DNA of 64,000 nt from Treponema sp. (GTDB lineage Bacteria > Spirochaetota > Spirochaetia > Treponematales > Breznakiellaceae), in the NCBI GenBank assembly GCA_009781475.1, contig WQYB01000004.1, positions 19,647-83,646 on the forward strand, in the 5' to 3' direction. Both the position numbers and the translations under genes were made by a program. Each line of letters begins with the position of its first letter. Position 1 is the stretch's first letter. A model generated the notes under the pieces. That model had not been told where the DNA came from, ran no database searches, and saw nothing but the letters and a program-made list of their open reading frames with translations. Below, one piece after another: positions 44,255 through 52,952 of the stretch.

Positions 44255-45832
44255 TTAATATGCTCCGATAATAAAATCAGATTCATGCTGCTTGCCTTCA
44301 ATAAATGAAAACTCTATATTACTATTTTTTTCAAAATGCACATGAATACTTTTTATATCTTTTTGTTTACAATATTTTCCGCTGAAAATAATAACTGTTG
44401 AATATGATCTTAATATTTCTTCGTCTGCCACTGTATCTAAAAGCTGTTCAAAGTTATCTGTTGTAATTAATTTATTTTTTAGAAAACCTGAATACTGTGT
44501 AGAGTTTTCTATAACTGTAGTTTTAATGTATGTTTGAAAAATATGCTGCTTTTTAAGGTTTTCAAGTGATTTTACAATATTTTTAAACTCATCGGTAAAA
44601 ACAAGTGACGAAAGCATAAAAAATGTTTTTGATAAACTTTCAGATTCTGCAACATAAACATTTTGAAGATTCGAAAACCATTTAATTCTTCTAAGTCTTT
44701 CGTGTGTTTCCTTGTCATTGGCAAAAATTATCAGGTTTTCTTTTAAAAACTCACCTATCAGCTTTTTTAATTCTTCTTCACTGGGATAATGTTCAGAAGG
44801 AACATTAAAAGCAATATCTGCTCCAAGCTGCTCCAGGATAGCTGCATTACCCTCGCCTTTTGTAAATGCAACAATGGCAAAGTCTGTATGTTTACGAAGT
44901 TTTAATCTTTCAAATTCTTCTGTCTGGAACAGGTCATCAACTTTCCTTACGGCAATATCGCCGTATTTGGAAAATTCATCCATTATTTCACGCGGCTCAT
45001 TAGTATGAATATGTACTTTTAATACACTTTTATCCGCCGCTACAACAATCGAATCACCTCTTTTTGAAAGTAAACGGACAAAGAAATCTTTATTTTTTTC
45101 TTCGTACATTCTTAAAACAAATTCAGTGCAATAACGGAAAAAAGAAATACTTTTAACAAGGATGGGGATGCGTTTTGGAAGTAATTCGCTTTGTTCACAA
45201 TTAAAATGAACTAAATCATCATTAAGCGATTTTTTCATTCCGTCAAAAATAAGATAAAATCCCAATGCGCCGCTGTCTACAACGTTATTTTCACGCAGTA
45301 CATCCATCTGCTTAACAGTTTCTTGAACACATAAAAACATTTCTTCTGTTAAAACATCAAAAAAATCTTTTACGGATGTTTTATCGTTTAATCTAGGCAG
45401 AGTTTTTTCAATTCCATCACGCATTACAGTTAACATAGTGCCTTCGGCAGGATGTATAACAGCCCTGTAAGCAATCTCGTAAGCATGCTGTAAAGCGCAG
45501 CTAAAAATGCCAATCGTAACAGGTTCATCTTTATTTTTTATATAATCATAAATCCCTAAAAAATATTGCGACAAGATAAAACCGGAGTTTCCTCTTGAAC
45601 CTAGCAGTATACCGTTTACAAAAGACGAAAAAACATCGTGAAAAGAAAATTCTCCGTTAATTGCAGCAATACCGTTTTTAAACGTTTTTTTCATGTTTGT
45701 ACCGGTATCGCTGTCAGAAACGGGAAATATATTCAAGTCGTTTAAATAGTTTTTGTTATGCGAAAGACTAGTGAAGCCGCTATGCAGCATTCTACGAAGT
45801 AATCCGCCGTCTATTGTATTTTCACAGATCAT
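44255..45832 (-). CDS. fakA: FakA-type fatty-acid kinase (DAK2 domain)
   Basis: 525 residues. The N-terminal DhaL/DAK2 domain has FPVSDSDTGTNM with the magnesium-binding Asp residues (canonical VPDGDTGTNM), GSRGNSGFILSQYFLG, and HPAEGTMLTV. The middle and C-terminal domains follow FakA (CTEFVLRMYEE; KVHIHTNEP). FakA phosphorylates a fatty acid held by FakB to give acyl phosphate, an entry point of exogenous fatty acids into phospholipid. A FakB-like DegV is encoded in the same operon. The C-terminal 120 residues are less conserved. It starts 4 nt after the MFS gene. Confidence 0.85.
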   Translation of the reverse strand: MICENTIDGGLLRRMLHSGFTSLSHNKNYLNDLNIFPVSDSDTGTNMKKTFKNGIAAINGEFSFHDVFSSFVNGILLGSRGNSGFILSQYFLGIYDYIKNKDEPVTIGIFSCALQHAYEIAYRAVIHPAEGTMLTVMRDGIEKTLPRLNDKTSVKDFFDVLTEEMFLCVQETVKQMDVLRENNVVDSGALGFYLIFDGMKKSLNDDLVHFNCEQSELLPKRIPILVKSISFFRYCTEFVLRMYEEKNKDFFVRLLSKRGDSIVVAADKSVLKVHIHTNEPREIMDEFSKYGDIAVRKVDDLFQTEEFERLKLRKHTDFAIVAFTKGEGNAAILEQLGADIAFNVPSEHYPSEEELKKLIGEFLKENLIIFANDKETHERLRRIKWFSNLQNVYVAESESLSKTFFMLSSLVFTDEFKNIVKSLENLKKQHIFQTYIKTTVIENSTQYSGFLKNKLITTDNFEQLLDTVADEEILRSYSTVIIFSGKYCKQKDIKSIHVHFEKNSNIEFSFIEGKQHESDFIIGAY

Positions 45833-45836
45833 TTTA

Positions 45837-47360
45837 CTATTTAACGCCGTTATCCTTTTTTACAATTTCAGAATCAGCCAGGTCTTCGCTGTCCGGAACA
45901 TAGTTACTGTCAAATAACTTTCCTATTGTTTTTGTATCATAACTTTTCGGCATTAAAAAAGCCGCGCAGAAAGCAACAAGGCTCAAAAACGCTACAATAA
46001 AAGGAGCGATAAAACCGCCAAGAGGTATGTTATCGTACATGATGCCGTCAGCTCCAATCATTGATGTTGATAAATAAATTTTATCAAGACTTCTTAAAGT
46101 TGTAGCAAGAACTCCGGTTGCGATAGCACCGGCTGTTCCGACTACAATGCCTTGCCCGGCAAAATACATTGCGCTGTTTCTTCGCTTGACAACCTTAAGT
46201 TCAACAGCAGCAACCTGAGATGGAATCATAAGAACCATCATAAAAAATGCACCTATTGAAAAACTCGATACTGTCGCACCTATTGCGTTAATAACTATAC
46301 GCGGAACAATCGAATTCGGAAAGAACATTGCCGACCCCATAGAAAAACAAATAATACCCACAGCAAAAGAAAAAAGCGACGCTTGAAGCGCAAAGCGGAT
46401 ACCCTTTCTTTTCATAATTTTATTGTAGAAATAAAGCATGATTGGAACAGGTCCAAATGCAGCAGCATTAAGCAACGCGGCAAAAACAGGAGTAAGCAGT
46501 AAAACGCCGGATATTAATTCGTTTTGCATAGTTAAAAATAATTGCAGACCTGTAAAATAAACAAAAGCAACAAGCATCCATGACCAGAATGCTTTGTTTG
46601 TAACAACAAATTTTAAGCTGGAAATAATACCGGGTTTTTTCTCCTGGGTATCTTGTTCTGCTTCAGAATTAACCGGATTAACTTCAGTATCTTTTTGTCC
46701 TTTTGACATTATCACAGGAATAAACAATGTTAATATAAGAGGGGATGACATTAAAATAAGATGCATAATATTAAGCCCTGTTCCTTTTAAACTGGATAAG
46801 ATAAGCGGGATAAGCGCATAAGCTAATGCATATTGAACAGTGTCGATAAAGGATTTGAAAAAAGAAACCCTTGCCCGCTGAGAACGGTCTTTACAAATAC
46901 TTGAAAGTCCGCTGTAAAATGCAACCATGGCTAAAGTATAAGCGGTGAAAAAAACAATCAGTACTGCAAAAAACCAAAATGTATTAAGATGACTGTTCGG
47001 TGCTAAAGTCAGCGGAATGCAAAGAGCAACAACGCTGGCTATAAGAGGAACAACCGCAATAAGAATAGGCAGTCTTAAACGCGTATATTTGTTTTTCATT
47101 CCATCAAGTTTTGAAGCAAGCGGAACCGTTATAAGCGCGTCAAATATGCGTGATATGGTGAACAATATTCCAAAGATAGCGGTAAAAACGATAGGTTCAA
47201 AACTACCGTCCGGCTGTGACCATGCCCAAAGCTCTTTGTTTACTTCTAAATTACGCGGATCTACAGCGCTTGTAAAGTAAGCCATGAGCATTGTAAAAAT
47301 AATGTTTGGTCCGAAAACACTCAGCGCGTAAAGAAACTCTCTTCTTTTGTTAATTAACAT
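45837..47360 (-). CDS. MFS carrier of the GPH / MFS_2 type
   Basis: 507 residues with about 12 hydrophobic segments. The layout, the loop KLDGMKNKYTRLRLPIL and IFTISRIFDALITVPLAS resemble the GPH (melibiose-type) family, in which RxxDAxxDP-like motifs follow helix 2. The central cytoplasmic loop (about residues 225-250) is charged. GPH members are mostly sugar:cation symporters, but the same superfamily includes MFSD2A, a lysophospholipid carrier. Since the flanking genes handle fatty acids and acyl transfer, a lipid substrate is as plausible as a sugar. It overlaps the GT32 gene by 11 nt and precedes fakA by 4 nt. Confidence 0.75.
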   Translation of the reverse strand: MLINKRREFLYALSVFGPNIIFTMLMAYFTSAVDPRNLEVNKELWAWSQPDGSFEPIVFTAIFGILFTISRIFDALITVPLASKLDGMKNKYTRLRLPILIAVVPLIASVVALCIPLTLAPNSHLNTFWFFAVLIVFFTAYTLAMVAFYSGLSSICKDRSQRARVSFFKSFIDTVQYALAYALIPLILSSLKGTGLNIMHLILMSSPLILTLFIPVIMSKGQKDTEVNPVNSEAEQDTQEKKPGIISSLKFVVTNKAFWSWMLVAFVYFTGLQLFLTMQNELISGVLLLTPVFAALLNAAAFGPVPIMLYFYNKIMKRKGIRFALQASLFSFAVGIICFSMGSAMFFPNSIVPRIVINAIGATVSSFSIGAFFMMVLMIPSQVAAVELKVVKRRNSAMYFAGQGIVVGTAGAIATGVLATTLRSLDKIYLSTSMIGADGIMYDNIPLGGFIAPFIVAFLSLVAFCAAFLMPKSYDTKTIGKLFDSNYVPDSEDLADSEIVKKDNGVK

Positions 47361-48120
47361 TTTTTCCTCTCTTTTTATATTCTATTTTTAGCCTGATAAG
47401 CATGTTTGCCTTGGCTATTTGTTCAAAAAAACTAAATAAATGTTTTCCCAGTATTAACCGCACGACTCTTGCAAATTTTTGACCTTTAAGTTTTCCTTTG
47501 GAATGCCATGCCGATGAATAATGATGCATAGCTACAGTATTTTCAGTCATCTTTGTTATTCGAGTCATGTAATTTTGAGGGAAAAAATAATCGGTGGAAA
47601 GAAGCTGTGCATTATCAGGCAGCTTTTTTGTTTTTCCATCAAGTTTAATACCGTAAAGCCTTTTAATTACTTCGCTGAAATTAAATACACATAACATATT
47701 AGAGCCGAGTTTTTTGCGTGGTGTAAGATACCTGTTGTATACTTCATGCATTATTCTATGCCCTTTTTTCGAAGCCAAAACGGCACAGCCAAACCATAAA
47801 TCAGTTTCGTAGCCAATTATAAAATCATTTTCAGCAGTCAGTTCGTCAAGAGGTTTAAAAAGTTCAATGTCGGTATCAAGATAAACACCGCCGTGATTTA
47901 ATAAAACCCAGCTTCTAATAACATCTGCAGCAAGCGGGTAGTTTTTTTGTTCCATAGCAAGTTTTATCCAATCGTTACTTTCACAGTCAAAGTTTTGTTC
48001 ATTCCACTTAATAATTTCCCATTCGGGATGAAGATGCTTCCAATTTTCAATGAAAAAGGTAAATCTTTCGGGAACCTCTTTGCTCCCAAGCCAAACATAG
48101 TGGATTGCCTTTTCAATCAT
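47350..48120 (-). CDS. GT32-type glycosyltransferase
   Basis: 256 residues. IHYVWLGSKEVPERF at the start and NHGGVYLDTDIELFKPL with the DxD motif are the signature of the GT32 (Och1/capsular) family, which uses nucleotide sugars with retention of configuration. No membrane helix is predicted, so it probably acts at the cytoplasmic face. It is the first gene of the nine-gene minus-strand cluster, overlapping the MFS gene by 11 nt. With the MurG-like enzyme at the other end it suggests a product carrying at least two sugars. Acceptor unknown. Confidence 0.8.
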   Translation of the reverse strand: MIEKAIHYVWLGSKEVPERFTFFIENWKHLHPEWEIIKWNEQNFDCESNDWIKLAMEQKNYPLAADVIRSWVLLNHGGVYLDTDIELFKPLDELTAENDFIIGYETDLWFGCAVLASKKGHRIMHEVYNRYLTPRKKLGSNMLCVFNFSEVIKRLYGIKLDGKTKKLPDNAQLLSTDYFFPQNYMTRITKMTENTVAMHHYSSAWHSKGKLKGQKFARVVRLILGKHLFSFFEQIAKANMLIRLKIEYKKRGKNVN

Positions 48121-48300
48121 ACTTAATATATTCTATCTAATTATCTAAACGAATACAATCCTTTTAAGCAAAGAACGGCTTATTTTATTTATTTTTGTAT
48201 ATTATTAATGTGAAAACCCAGATTATTGTCATGTTTACAGTAGAATCAATTAAGAAATTATGAATATAATTAAGGGAATCTCTAATATAGTGAGGAAATT

Positions 48301-51132
48301 ATGATAAATATCGCAAAAGTATTGAAAAGAGCAATAATAATTACATTAAGCATCATTTTGGTGATTTTTTTGGTTTTATTAATAACACCAATACTTTTTA
48401 AAAATCAAATAATGGAAATAGCAAAGACAGAATTAAACAAAATGCTGCTGGCAAAAGTAGATTTTAAAGATTTAAATCTGTCGTTTATCCGTAATTTTCC
48501 GAACGCTTATATTGCTTTGGAAGGATTGGAAATTAACGGTATTGATGATTTTGAAGATGAATTACTGGTTTCTTTTGACAGGTTCAGCGTAACTGCGGAT
48601 ATTTTAAGTATTATTAAAATGGATAATATCATTGTTAAATCTGTGCTGCTTGATAGAGCGCGCCTTAACGGACATATATTGGAAGACGGAAGGGCAAACT
48701 GGGAAATATTCAGGGTTGATGAAAGCAAAAAAGATGATGAAAAACCAGCCGATGATGTTACAAAGCAAGAAACAGAATTTGATCCGCTTGCGTTAAATAT
48801 CAGATTAAACAGATTTGAAATTAGAAATATGGAAATTAATTTTCAAGATGATGTAAACAAAATGAAAGCCTCTGTCCAATCGCTGAACTATGTTCTGCGA
48901 GGCGATATGACTAAGGAAAATGTAGATTTAAAAATGAATCTTGGAATTGAAGGAATAGATTTTTGGCTTGACGGCATCAAACTGGCTAACAAGGCAGAAG
49001 TTGGATTTGTTTCGGAAATTGCAGCAGATCTTAAAAATTTTAGATTTGTAATTAAGGACAACAGGTTTAATTTAAATGATATTATTCTAAAATTTGACGG
49101 CTGGGCAGAAATGAAAGATGACGACATTAATGTTGATATAACGTACGCTTCGGAAAGGACAGATTTTAAAAGCCTTCTTTCACTTGTTCCTGCAATATAT
49201 ATGAATGATTTTAAAAATGTAACAACAACTGGAAGCCTTTTATTAAACGGAGATATTAAAGGAACATACAACGAAAATATAATGCCAAGCGCAAATTTGA
49301 ATCTTAATGTTGATAATGCAATGTTTAAGTATCCCGATCTTCCAAAATCGGTCGATAAAATATTTATTGCTTTAAAGGTTTTTTACGATGGTGCTGTATT
49401 TGATCGTACAACTGTAGATTTAAACAGGTTCAGTTTTGAAATGGCAGGCAATCCTTTCAGCGCTGCGCTTCATTTAAAAACACCGGAAAGTGATTTACAG
49501 GTTGCAGCCAAGTTTATGGGAAAAATAGATTTTGATTCTGTTAACGATATTATTCCATTAGAAGATACAACTTTAAATGGTTTACTGGAATGTGATATAA
49601 CGCTTGCAGGAAGATTATCAACAATACAAAAAGAACAGTATGAAGATTTCCAAGCAGACGGACATTTAAAATTAACAGGGTTCGATTTTAAAAGCCCTGA
49701 TTTTCAGTATGATGTAGAAATTTCAAGTGTGCAACTTGATTTTTCGCCGAAGTTTGTAGAACTTGTTAATTTAGACGCTGTAATAGGAAGCTCTGATATA
49801 TTTGTGCACGGTACGCTTGAAAACTTTATACCATACATATTTGCAAATGAAACAGTAAAAGGAACTTTAATTTTAAAATCAAAAACAATCAACCTTAATG
49901 AATTCATGAGCGATCAGCCCGTGGAAAAAGAAGTAAAAGCCCATGATGAACCTGTACAGCTAACAGTAATTGAAGTTCCTAAAAATATTGACTTTACGAT
50001 GAATGTTAACATTGATAGGGTAATATTTGACAAATTGGATATTAATAATACGGCAGGTTATTTATTTGTAAGGGACGGCAGGGTAGTTATGCAGAATCTT
50101 GGAATGAATCTGCTTGAAGGAAGTATGGTACTTAATGGCGAATACAATACTCAAAATATGAAATCTCCTTTTATAGATTTTGGAATGAATATAAATCAAT
50201 TTGATATATCTTCTGCAATTTCTTCGTTTTCATTAGTTGAAAACATTTTACCGAATCCGCAGAATTATGCAGGAAAGGTTTCGGCATCATTAACTTTGCA
50301 CACAATACTTGACAATGATCTTTCACCTGTATTGGAAACTGTAGATTCAAAAGGACAACTGCGGACATATAATCTGGAGTTACGCAATTCCGATCTTTTT
50401 GGAAAAATGGCGGATCTTTTACACAATGAAAGGCTGCGTACACCATCCCCGGGAAATATTAATATTGGATATGAAATTAGAAATGGACGTTTATGGATAG
50501 AAAATCCGATTGTAATGGTCTTGCAAAGAACAAGGATCGAAATAAGCGGAGATCAAGGTCTAAATAGAACTTTAAATTACAGATTGGATTCTATCATACC
50601 GACTTCGGCAATAGGAGCTGGCGCAACTGATCTTTTAAATAGAATACCGGGCGGCTCACTTGTAAATGAAGTAAAACTGGCAGGGCATATACAGGGTACT
50701 TTAGCTCATCCGGATATTAATATCAGCCTTGCTGATACTGCAGGCGCTATTACTGATGCAGTAAGAAGTCAGGTAACAGAAAATGTAACACAAAGAGTTG
50801 ATGAAGCCAGGACTCAGGCTAACGAAGAAATAAATCGTCAAATCGATCAATTAATGGCAGAAGCTCAAAGACAGGCAGACAATATCCGAAGTACAGCAAA
50901 ACAGGCGGCAGATAGAGTCAGAAGAGAAGCAGATGCTGCGGCAAACAGATTAAATGCCGAAGCTGAAGATAAAAACATTGTAGAAAGAAGGCTGGCTCAA
51001 GCCGCTGCGGACAGACTGCGCAGTGAAGGAGAGACTAACGCTCACAAACTGGAACAGGAAGGCGAGAATCAGGCAAAAGCAGTAATGGACGCAGCTCATT
51101 CAAGAGCAGAAGAACTGCGCAGAGGTATTTGA
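48301..51132 (+). CDS. AsmA-like lipid-transport protein with C-terminal coiled coil
   Basis: 943 residues. A single N-terminal transmembrane helix (IIITLSIILVIFLVLLITPI) and then a long periplasmic AsmA region: FKNQIMEIAKTELNKMLLAK followed by repeated beta strands, with the AsmA C-terminal part near residues 740-810 (GQLRTYNLELRNSDLFGKMA). The last 130 residues are an Ala/Glu/Arg coiled coil with heptad-like QADNIRSTAKQAADRVRREA. AsmA-like proteins (TamB, YhdP relatives) form hydrophobic grooves carrying phospholipid to the outer membrane. It is divergent from the lipid cluster across 180 nt. GTGAGGAAATT precedes the ATG. A terminator follows. Confidence 0.82.
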   Translation: MINIAKVLKRAIIITLSIILVIFLVLLITPILFKNQIMEIAKTELNKMLLAKVDFKDLNLSFIRNFPNAYIALEGLEINGIDDFEDELLVSFDRFSVTADILSIIKMDNIIVKSVLLDRARLNGHILEDGRANWEIFRVDESKKDDEKPADDVTKQETEFDPLALNIRLNRFEIRNMEINFQDDVNKMKASVQSLNYVLRGDMTKENVDLKMNLGIEGIDFWLDGIKLANKAEVGFVSEIAADLKNFRFVIKDNRFNLNDIILKFDGWAEMKDDDINVDITYASERTDFKSLLSLVPAIYMNDFKNVTTTGSLLLNGDIKGTYNENIMPSANLNLNVDNAMFKYPDLPKSVDKIFIALKVFYDGAVFDRTTVDLNRFSFEMAGNPFSAALHLKTPESDLQVAAKFMGKIDFDSVNDIIPLEDTTLNGLLECDITLAGRLSTIQKEQYEDFQADGHLKLTGFDFKSPDFQYDVEISSVQLDFSPKFVELVNLDAVIGSSDIFVHGTLENFIPYIFANETVKGTLILKSKTINLNEFMSDQPVEKEVKAHDEPVQLTVIEVPKNIDFTMNVNIDRVIFDKLDINNTAGYLFVRDGRVVMQNLGMNLLEGSMVLNGEYNTQNMKSPFIDFGMNINQFDISSAISSFSLVENILPNPQNYAGKVSASLTLHTILDNDLSPVLETVDSKGQLRTYNLELRNSDLFGKMADLLHNERLRTPSPGNINIGYEIRNGRLWIENPIVMVLQRTRIEISGDQGLNRTLNYRLDSIIPTSAIGAGATDLLNRIPGGSLVNEVKLAGHIQGTLAHPDINISLADTAGAITDAVRSQVTENVTQRVDEARTQANEEINRQIDQLMAEAQRQADNIRSTAKQAADRVRREADAAANRLNAEAEDKNIVERRLAQAAADRLRSEGETNAHKLEQEGENQAKAVMDAAHSRAEELRRGI

Positions 51133-51152
51133 TCCTTTTTAAAGGAATTTTT
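51133..51152 (+). terminator. Terminator after the AsmA-like gene
   Basis: TCCTTT at 51133-51138 pairs with AAAGGA at 51141-51146, followed by ATTTTT. It lies between convergent genes. Confidence 0.6.
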
Positions 51153-51162
51153 AAAAGATTGA

Positions 51163-52791
51163 TTAAAAGTTTTCTTTCTTGTTTTTTCTGAATGCTTCAA
51201 GACATTCACGTTTGAAAATAACAACAGAAAGATCTTTTTGTTCGATTTCAGCTTTTAATTTAACGGCGTTTTCCTCAACAAGATTTGGTTTAGCTTCCAG
51301 TTCTAAAATGCGTTCTGGTTTTACACCACAGCCGGTTAATAGACCTTTAAGTTTACCGGAAGGCATAATAGTCGGCTGACAGCCTGTCATAGCTACGCTG
51401 GAATTATCAAGAATGATTAAAGTCATAGTTGATTTTGCATCTACTGCGTCAATTAAAGCTGTAATGCCGCCATGATAAAATGTAGAATCGCCGATAACTG
51501 CAAGTCCGTATTTTAATCCTGCATCGACAGCGCCTTTTGCCATACCAACGCAAGCACCCATGCAAACAATACTTTCGATTGCGTTCCATGGAGGAGCAAC
51601 ACCCAATGAATAACAGCCGATATCGGAATTAATTCCAACATCAGGATGACCAGGGCGAGAGTCAAGTTCTTTTACAGCTTTCATTATAGAATCGTAACTG
51701 TCGATATGAGGGCAGCCTTGACAGAGAACCGGAGGTCTGGGAGTTAGAGCGCATGTCTCGATGTTAAGTGATTTTCTTGGAGGAAGACCCAAAACTTTTC
51801 GTACATTATCAGGATCAAGTTCTCCTGCCTGAATTACAGGTTTTAAATCCGCACCTGTTAAACCGAAAACTCTTTGTGCTATAAAAGGCTGACCTTCTTC
51901 GATTATTAAAACTTCATCCGCTTCATTACAAAGTTTTTGAATTTTCTTCTGCGGCAGCGGATAAGCGCCGATGTGTAAATGCATAGGCGTGTTTTTGCCT
52001 TGTTTTTTGCGCATAACTAAAAAGTCTTCCAGGTTTTCGTCGTAGTAATTACCGCCAAGACCGGAAGTAATAATCGCTAAATCAGAACCGGAGTTGTTCG
52101 ATGAAGTTAATTTATTTACTTTGTTTTGTTCCGACCATTGCTGTAAAAGGTTTTGTTTTTCAAGAAGTCCTAAATAATTTTTACGCGCTAAAGCAGGGAT
52201 TAAAACCCATTCATTTTTATCTTTTGTTTTTGATACAGGATTTTGCGGTTTTTCTTTTGCAGGGATTACTGCGGCTCGTGAATGAGCAAGGCGTGTTACA
52301 AGACGTAAAAGAACAGGAAGGTTAAATTTTTCTGAAACATCAAAAGCCTCACGAACCATGTCGTATGCTTCCTGCTGGTTACGAGGTTCAAGACATGGAA
52401 CCATTGCAAAATTAGAATAAAAGCGTGAATCCTGTTCGTTTTGGGAACTGTGCATACCGGGGTCATCGGCAATCGCAATAACAAGACCGCCTTTTATTTT
52501 TATTAAAGCTGAATTCATAAAAGCATCTGCGGCTACGTTTAAACCGACATGTTTTGTTGTTACAAGTGTACGCCGTCCTGCGAATGAAACTCCCAATGCT
52601 GCTTCTAACGCTGTCTTTTCGTTTGCACACCAGCGTGCGACAGGACCGCCGTTTTTATATTCATTTATAAGGTACTGCATTATTTCAGACGATGGAGTTC
52701 CCGGGTATCCGTAGGAAGCGCTAACTCCCGCATGAATTGCTCCAAGTGCAACAGCTTCATCACCTAATAACGCTAATTTATTATTATTCAT
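51163..52791 (-). CDS. iorA: Indolepyruvate:ferredoxin oxidoreductase alpha subunit without its ferredoxin domain
   Basis: 542 residues (usual about 600-620). N-terminal pyrimidine-binding domain (ALLGDEAVALGAIHAGVSAS, YGYPGTPSSEIMQYL), then the TPP domain with VLCQGCPHIDSYDS, SDIGCYSLGV, AVIGDSTFYHGGITAL and NSSVAMTGCQPT. It oxidatively decarboxylates aryl-pyruvates to acyl-CoA, reducing ferredoxin. The protein ends at VVIFKRECLEAFRKNKKENF; the C-terminal two-[4Fe-4S] Cys cluster domain is missing, and only 30 nt separate the stop from the convergent AsmA gene, so it is not a frameshift artefact. No iorB is in the window. ATG 52791 with GGAGG upstream is preferred over an in-frame ATG at 52848. 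Confidence 0.88.
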   Translation of the reverse strand: MNNNKLALLGDEAVALGAIHAGVSASYGYPGTPSSEIMQYLINEYKNGGPVARWCANEKTALEAALGVSFAGRRTLVTTKHVGLNVAADAFMNSALIKIKGGLVIAIADDPGMHSSQNEQDSRFYSNFAMVPCLEPRNQQEAYDMVREAFDVSEKFNLPVLLRLVTRLAHSRAAVIPAKEKPQNPVSKTKDKNEWVLIPALARKNYLGLLEKQNLLQQWSEQNKVNKLTSSNNSGSDLAIITSGLGGNYYDENLEDFLVMRKKQGKNTPMHLHIGAYPLPQKKIQKLCNEADEVLIIEEGQPFIAQRVFGLTGADLKPVIQAGELDPDNVRKVLGLPPRKSLNIETCALTPRPPVLCQGCPHIDSYDSIMKAVKELDSRPGHPDVGINSDIGCYSLGVAPPWNAIESIVCMGACVGMAKGAVDAGLKYGLAVIGDSTFYHGGITALIDAVDAKSTMTLIILDNSSVAMTGCQPTIMPSGKLKGLLTGCGVKPERILELEAKPNLVEENAVKLKAEIEQKDLSVVIFKRECLEAFRKNKKENF

Positions 52792-52882
52792 ATATTTAAA
52801 CCTCCAATTTATGCTGTAAAGTATACAAATTTTAAAAATTCTATTCAAGTTATCAAAAATGAAAAATTAAATAACAGATATC

Positions 52883-52912
52883 TTGACATAATTAAAATGA
52901 AATGCGTATATT
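52883..52912 (+). promoter_or_regulatory. Promoter of the SSS symporter gene
   Basis: TTGACA at 52883-52888, an 18-nt spacer and TATATT at 52907-52912, 41 nt before the ATG at 52953, which follows GAAGGTG. Confidence 0.6.
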
Positions 52913-52952
52913 TAAAAATCCCGGGTTTTTACCTGTTTATTGAAGGTGTTTT

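Noticed and set aside
51133..51165. Frameshifted ferredoxin domain of iorA
   Set aside because: Only 30 nt remain before the convergent gene, with no Cys codons in any frame.
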